A DNA stretch of 37,224 nt. Origin: an uncultured Bacteroidales bacterium. GTDB taxonomy: Bacteria > Bacteroidota > Bacteroidia > Bacteroidales > Bacteroidaceae. The DNA lies in the NCBI GenBank assembly GCA_902775375.1, contig CACYLU010000019.1, positions 1 through 37,224 on the forward strand, written 5' to 3'. Positions 33,623 to 37,224 of the stretch are shown here, one piece after another (position 1 is the first letter of the stretch; every line of letters begins with the position of its first letter). The notes under the pieces were generated by a model, which had not been told where the DNA came from, did no database searches, and worked only from the letters and a program-made list of their open reading frames with translations. Position numbers and translations under genes: made by a program.

Positions 33623-34453
33623 TTACAATTCGCTTTTAACAAGTTCCAAGAAAGAAGCAATATCTGTCAAATTATATATATATGGTATTTCTTCATATGC
33701 TTCTTTAAAAGATCCAACGCCATCCCATCCTTTCCCATCTGTAATCCATACAAATTTATAGCCTTTTATACCATTTATTTTAGGAGATAGTTCGGAATAA
33801 GCCCTTGCAACTTCACTCGGTTTTGAACCGCCTCCTTCTGAATAGAAATTTACTTCTATGAGATAAGTATTCTTAGTGGTCGGAATTACGAAATCAAAAC
33901 GCTTTATATCCTTACCTAGTATTGTCTTAACATCAGGAAGTTTTTCACATCGTACTTCTTTTCTATACGGAATGTGGTTTTGTATAAACATATCGCGAAC
34001 CCAATTCTCCATTACATGGCCACTTCGGTTCTTTCTTGCATTTGAATCTAGTCCTGTTTCAACACCAAATACATAGTCTACAAGGTTCTTGATTTCCCTG
34101 TTCTGAAAAACCTTTCTCAACCCCGTGCCATCTAGGAACTCTAAGACTCCCTCAGGCGAATCAAATAATTTGCAAATCAGCTTTGCCGATTTATCTGGTA
34201 ACAAGTATTTCTTTTTGTCTTCTCGCCTTGTCGCAATAAGAATATCAAGTACTTGAAAGATTTTAGGGTCTCTTTCCCATAGACGTTTGATAGCGGCATT
34301 CATATCTTGCTTCCCTATCAAATAATTTAGTGTGTTAAGACTAATAGCAATCTCTTCCACATTATTTTGAATTTTCTCAAAGTCACAATAAAAATCTAAT
34401 GCTGCATTAGTTTCATAAAGTTGTGACATAAAAAGGTCAAAATTCTTTTCCAT
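33623..34453 (-). CDS. dpnII: DpnII-type restriction endonuclease (GATC)
   Basis: A 276-residue nuclease of the DpnII/MboI family, expected to cleave unmethylated GATC. The conserved core is visible at SGHVMENWVRDMFIQNHIPY, DFVIPTTKNTYLIEVNFYSE with the acidic catalytic positions, GGGSKPSEVARAYSEL and FVWITDGKGW. The canonical Lys of a PD-(D/E)xK site is replaced by Asn in EVN, which appears to be a family feature; the nuclease should still be active but this is from memory of the family. It lies between the two methylases, 12 bases after dpnM and 5 before dpnA. Confidence 0.88.
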   Translation of the reverse strand: MEKNFDLFMSQLYETNAALDFYCDFEKIQNNVEEIAISLNTLNYLIGKQDMNAAIKRLWERDPKIFQVLDILIATRREDKKKYLLPDKSAKLICKLFDSPEGVLEFLDGTGLRKVFQNREIKNLVDYVFGVETGLDSNARKNRSGHVMENWVRDMFIQNHIPYRKEVRCEKLPDVKTILGKDIKRFDFVIPTTKNTYLIEVNFYSEGGGSKPSEVARAYSELSPKINGIKGYKFVWITDGKGWDGVGSFKEAYEEIPYIYNLTDIASFLELVKSEL

Positions 34454-34465
34454 ATTCTACATTTT

Positions 34466-35434
34466 TTAGTTATATGGCTCATTATTTTCTGCTACAAAAG
34501 CGCCATAACCTTTAGGAGGATAATTACTTATTAGCAGTTCTGTTAACTTACCACGTTTTGAAGGATTAGCATTTATCGCGCGAGAAGCATAGACACGACT
34601 AATATAGAAGTTTTTATATAGCTCCTCGAAAAATCTGTCATCTGGATTCTTAGCTGAGCAATCCGCATTACTGAGCATCCAATTAACACCAAGTTTTTCA
34701 TCAAGTAAAGCGCAAAAATTACGAAGTCTTATTTGCTCCTCGTCATTAAAATCTTCCTTTGAATAGGAGTTGAAACTCGATGTGGCGTTCAGCGGACGAT
34801 ATGGAGGGTCAAAGTAGAAGAAATTATAACCTTCACCAATAAAGTCAATAGTTTTCTCAAAATCGCCATTAAGTATCGTGATATCTGCTCGATTTAACGC
34901 AGCACTATCAGCTTTTATTGTTTCAGCATTGCATATTGTGGGGTGGGAATAGCGCCCAAACGGTACATTGAACTTCCCCTTTGCATTCACACGATATAAA
35001 CCATTAAAACACGTACGATTCAAAAAAACAAGATAACTCGTTCGGTCAATATCATCCAATAGTTTTTCATTGAATATTTCTCTAATATCCAGGAAAAATG
35101 TCTTTTGTGCCTCTTCATTTTCGAGTTCATAATAGCGACACTCAATATCTTTCAGCCGTTCAACCAGTTCACTAGAATTATCCTTTACAACACGATAAGC
35201 CGTAACAAGGTATGGATTAATATCATTGATGACAACTTTACGGATTTTAGGGAACATTTGAAGCATATGAAATAGCATCGCGCCACCTCCTACAAAAGGT
35301 TCTATATATGTAAACTCTTTCCCTGCAAGGTCAGGAGGCAGCAAAGTATCAAACTGAGAAAGCAACTGACCTTTACCTCCAGCCCATTTCAAAAAGGGTT
35401 TAGCACTAGCTAATATTGAACGTATTTCTGTCAT
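34466..35434 (-). CDS. dpnM: Dam-type adenine methyltransferase of a DpnII system
   Basis: A 322-residue alpha-class N6-adenine methyltransferase, starting at the ATG at 35434 (MTEIRSILASAKPF) rather than an upstream GTG. AdoMet motif PFLKWAGGKGQLL is at about 13-25, the second part EPFVGGGAMLFHML follows, VVINDINPYLV is next, and the catalytic YFDPPYRPL (DPPY 209-212) is late, the D12-class order of Dam/DpnM. It should methylate double-stranded GATC and protect the chromosome. It is first in the operon dpnM-dpnII-dpnA, so methylase is made before nuclease. Confidence 0.92.
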   Translation of the reverse strand: MTEIRSILASAKPFLKWAGGKGQLLSQFDTLLPPDLAGKEFTYIEPFVGGGAMLFHMLQMFPKIRKVVINDINPYLVTAYRVVKDNSSELVERLKDIECRYYELENEEAQKTFFLDIREIFNEKLLDDIDRTSYLVFLNRTCFNGLYRVNAKGKFNVPFGRYSHPTICNAETIKADSAALNRADITILNGDFEKTIDFIGEGYNFFYFDPPYRPLNATSSFNSYSKEDFNDEEQIRLRNFCALLDEKLGVNWMLSNADCSAKNPDDRFFEELYKNFYISRVYASRAINANPSKRGKLTELLISNYPPKGYGAFVAENNEPYN

Positions 35435-35581
35435 TATCGTTATTATATCATTAACAAATAAAGTGTTCTCAATCACACTCTAATTTCTTGACTTATTTAC
35501 AACACTATAGATAGACAGTATTGCTGGCATCACGGGTGATATGTTTCTCAAACTGTTTTTCATGTTCTTAGATTGATTGTA

Positions 35582-35589
35582 CAAATATA
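35582..35589 (-). promoter_or_regulatory. Candidate -7 box of the DpnII operon
   Basis: TATATTTG on the minus strand, 148 bases before the dpnM ATG; the expected -33 region reads TTCCC and is weak. This would give a long leader. Confidence 0.35.
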
Positions 35590-35647
35590 AGTAATTCTTT
35601 TGATAATAAGGGAAAATGATAACAACTTATTTCTATTCTCCTGTGTT

Positions 35648-36043
35648 TCAGACACGTTTGGGAGAGTAATTGATGTAACTGCATATCTCAAATGTCATAG
35701 CATACTCCACAGCCAAGAAATCGGACTTCTGCTTATTGGTGAAGGCGATGCGTTCACACAGACAGGGGAAAGCTACATCCTTCAGATACTTTAGGATAGC
35801 CATTACATCTAAGCCAAACAGACGCTCGTCTGCAACCATTACTTCACAGATCCTGAAGCGAAGGTCGGCACGACGCTCGATAACATCATTGAACTTTGCG
35901 GTTAGCTTCTTCAGCAATCGGGCAAAATAATCGGTTATTGAATTGGTGATGGATGATTCCTGAATAGGTACTAATGTTTCTGGGGTTGTTGTCTCGTTGC
36001 CCACCTTTACCTCTAATGAGGTGTTTACATGATTCATGTTCAT
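35648..36043 (-). CDS. Uncharacterised islet protein, 131 residues
   Basis: Unknown function. The N-terminal 30 residues are polar (NTSLEVKVGNETTTPETLVP); the rest is helical with DYFARLLKKLTAKFNDVIERR and a Cys pair (FPCLCER) near residue 95. No signal peptide. It precedes the DpnII operon on the same strand by about 200 bases and is preceded by a structured leader region. Confidence 0.5.
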   Translation of the reverse strand: MNMNHVNTSLEVKVGNETTTPETLVPIQESSITNSITDYFARLLKKLTAKFNDVIERRADLRFRICEVMVADERLFGLDVMAILKYLKDVAFPCLCERIAFTNKQKSDFLAVEYAMTFEICSYINYSPKRV

Positions 36044-36154
36044 AACTTGTAAAAAGTTTAATTGTAATTACTATACTTACCTCTAAAAAAAGATGGGCGA
36101 TTATCGAAACGTATTTGCCAAGTAGGCTCGGTAAGTAAGTTAAGATGGCGCACA

Positions 36155-36189
36155 GCCAATTCTATTCCATAAGATTGGCGGCAAAGGTA
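36155..36189 (-). promoter_or_regulatory. -7 box and leader hairpin of the 131-residue gene
   Basis: TACCTTTG (36189-36182) is a perfect -7 box; downstream on the minus strand a GCCAAT/ATTGGC stem with 13-base loop starts the ~130-base leader. A -33 TTTG is not clear. Confidence 0.45.
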
Positions 36190-36304
36190 CGACAATAATC
36201 GACATCACTACTATGAAAGTTGAATTATTTTCATGGGGAGGTGAAGATTTAACATTTGAGGACAATTGATACAGGAGAAGGTGTCCACCATGACATCACC
36301 TCAT

Positions 36305-36333
36305 CACCACATCACCACATCACCTCATCACAT
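36305..36333 (-). repeat. 29-nt repeat, copy B (inverted)
   Basis: Exact reverse complement of copies A and C, embedded in a longer CATCAC-type tract (36292-36345). Confidence 0.9.
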
Positions 36334-36382
36334 CATCACATTCAATATTATCATTTCATCACCTACATAAGTAGCAATATGC

Positions 36383-36434
36383 TTACTTAATATTATATAT
36401 ATTATTATATAATAATATATATAATATTAAGTAA
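36383..36434. repeat. Perfect 52-bp AT-rich palindrome
   Basis: Begins TTACTTAATATTATATAT and ends with the exact reverse complement, 26 bases each side with no spacer. It is centred between copies B and C of the 29-mer. Confidence 0.95.
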
Positions 36435-36483
36435 AGTTTGGATGGAACATTTTTGGTGACTTACTAAAACACAAAAAAACAAA

Positions 36484-36512
36484 ATGTGATGAGGTGATGT
36501 GGTGATGTGGTG
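36484..36512 (+). repeat. 29-nt repeat, copy C
   Basis: Identical to copy A at 27841 and inverted relative to copy B, forming 29-bp perfect arms around the palindrome. Confidence 0.9.
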
Positions 36513-36660
36513 CAATATAAGCAAAACTGCATATACAACACTACATGAAAAATAACACCAGGCAGGCCCAACAGCAAGCACAACTATTAATTCCCCTAAA
36601 CTGTCGGCTTAATTCTAGAAAAACCACCTTTTTCTTCTTCTAAAAGAAATGAGGGCTTTA

Positions 36661-36689
36661 TAGGGGCTATAATGGCCCCTAGCGCCATT
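36661..36689 (+). repeat. Two mutually exclusive hairpins
   Basis: TAGGGGC/GCCCCTA (36661-36681) and AATGGC/GCCATT (36671-36689) share the middle bases, so only one can form. No T-run follows. Confidence 0.5.
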
Positions 36690-36785
36690 GCATATTTATG
36701 TACATTATGGCGATGTATATTTGCATGCTATAGAAAGGTAGTTGAAGAAAAAAATCAAAAATATATAATATTTTTTAGTATATCA

Positions 36786-36817
36786 TTTGCATATATAAAA
36801 TATATTTTATATCTTTG
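36786..36817 (+). promoter_or_regulatory. Promoter of the HU-like gene
   Basis: TTTG (36786-36789), 20-base spacer, TATCTTTG (36810-36817): full consensus. It implies a leader of about 135 bases before the ATG at 36959. Confidence 0.8.
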
Positions 36818-36958
36818 TATTGCGATTGAGAACAAAGCCGACAACACTACTGGTGGCCAACGGTGGTGAGGGAGCGAAGGTTCTTAATTGCAGGCTGAAG
36901 CAGTGGCCAGAGGTAGTTCGCTGCACAAACACAACAACACAAACACAAAATTTAAAAC

Positions 36959-37224
36959 ATGGCAAAAGAAAAAATTGCAATGGGGATCAATCTCCGACAG
37001 AACAAAATCACTGGTAACGCCGGATACGGCAAGTACTATCCTGAGGTGGATGTGCAGAAGACACTGTCTCTGCGTGGATTCGCCAAGCACATGACTGATC
37101 ATGGCAGCGTCTATGGACGTGACCTTCTCGAGGGTGTGCTGATCAAGATCACTGAATGTCTTCCTGAACTGGTGTCACAGGGCATACCTGTACAGCTGGG
37201 TGGCTTGGGTACCTTCTACCCTAC
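36959..37224 (+). CDS. HU-like DNA-binding protein, 3' end outside window
   Basis: The frame begins MAKEKIAMGINLRQNKIT and remains open to the window edge. GKYYPEVDVQKTLSLRGFAK, then LLEGVLIKITECLPELVSQG and VQLGGLGTFYP correspond to the first helices and strand of the HU/IHF-like domain in the Bacteroidota HU-like proteins, with an added N-terminal beta strand region. Such proteins frequently accompany VirE_N/DUF3987 islets. The leader contains CA-rich sequence just before the start and no Shine-Dalgarno, as usual for the phylum. Confidence 0.85.
   Translation, partial: MAKEKIAMGINLRQNKITGNAGYGKYYPEVDVQKTLSLRGFAKHMTDHGSVYGRDLLEGVLIKITECLPELVSQGIPVQLGGLGTFYP

Larger units (their letters stand above)
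36044..36958. other. 915-base non-coding region with many palindromes
   Basis: No convincing gene is seen. From left: a leader with a GCCAAT/ATTGGC hairpin (36155-36179) and a TACCTTTG box on the minus strand (36182-36189) for the 131-residue gene; the simple-repeat tract and 29-mer (36292-36345); the 52-bp palindrome (36383-36434); the inverted 29-mer (36484-36512); two overlapping hairpins (36661-36689); and the promoter and leader of the HU gene (36786-36958). The density of symmetric sequences resembles an origin, transfer or recombination region, which is inference. Confidence 0.6.

Noticed and set aside
27841-36512. Three 29-nt repeats as a CRISPR remnant
   Set aside because: Two are in opposite orientation, they are kilobases apart, of low complexity, with no spacers or cas genes.
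36672-36869. 65-residue plus-strand frame before the HU gene
   Set aside because: It crosses the consensus HU promoter, has odd Tyr/Ile/Cys-rich composition and no homology that I recognise.

Overview
The window reads as a chromosomal segment of a Bacteroidota bacterium, most likely Prevotellaceae. Evidence: promoters of the TTTG / N19-20 / TAnnTTTG type, no Shine-Dalgarno sequences, a two-subunit methylmalonyl-CoA mutase, Bacteroidales-type transporters and secreted hydrolases, and a VirE_N/DUF3987 plus HU module typical of Bacteroidota mobile islets. The species assignment is inference.

Layout. (1) 1-3114: plus-strand group of a DUF6624 protein (cut by the window edge), a secreted TPR protein, a glycine-rich repeat protein, a TerB-like protein and a VOC protein. 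(2) 3168-6304: two tandem Tat-exported Gfo/Idh/MocA oxidoreductase paralogs, each with its own leader. (3) 6502-10018: a PepD-type dipeptidase, a ROK sugar kinase and a CvfB-like S1 RNA-binding protein. (4) 10106-10269: tRNA-Phe(GAA) and tRNA-Pro(CGG) with a clear promoter and terminator. (5) 10322-19596, all minus: mutA-mutB (succinate/propionate interconversion), then nagA and an unusual fusion of a class A acid phosphatase with an M28 peptidase, and a secreted GH20 hexosaminidase. NagA, GH20 and the ROK kinase fit amino-sugar scavenging. (6) 19597-27121: a small-RNA-like element, a duplicated promoter repeat, an AspT/YidE-type transporter, two divergent alpha/beta hydrolases driven from an interlocked bidirectional promoter, a broken DUF3237 gene, a macro-like protein and a glycosyltransferase. 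(7) 27122-37224: an accessory islet, all minus strand until the last gene. It holds an M15 peptidase, a primase-helicase fusion (VirE_N + DUF3987), a small SSB-like protein, three uncharacterised proteins, a complete DpnII-type (GATC) restriction-modification operon, another unknown protein, a 900-base non-coding region rich in palindromes, and the start of an HU-like gene at the right edge.

The least explained signals are non-coding. There are two related promoter-hairpin-linker-terminator units that look like paralogous small RNAs (19.7 kb and 27.2 kb). A perfect 52-bp palindrome sits inside 29-nt perfect inverted repeats, with a third copy of that 29-mer 8.5 kb away inside the same islet. 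A 117-bp GC-rich foldback lies next to the restriction-modification operon. No integrase, transposase, CRISPR array or rRNA was seen.
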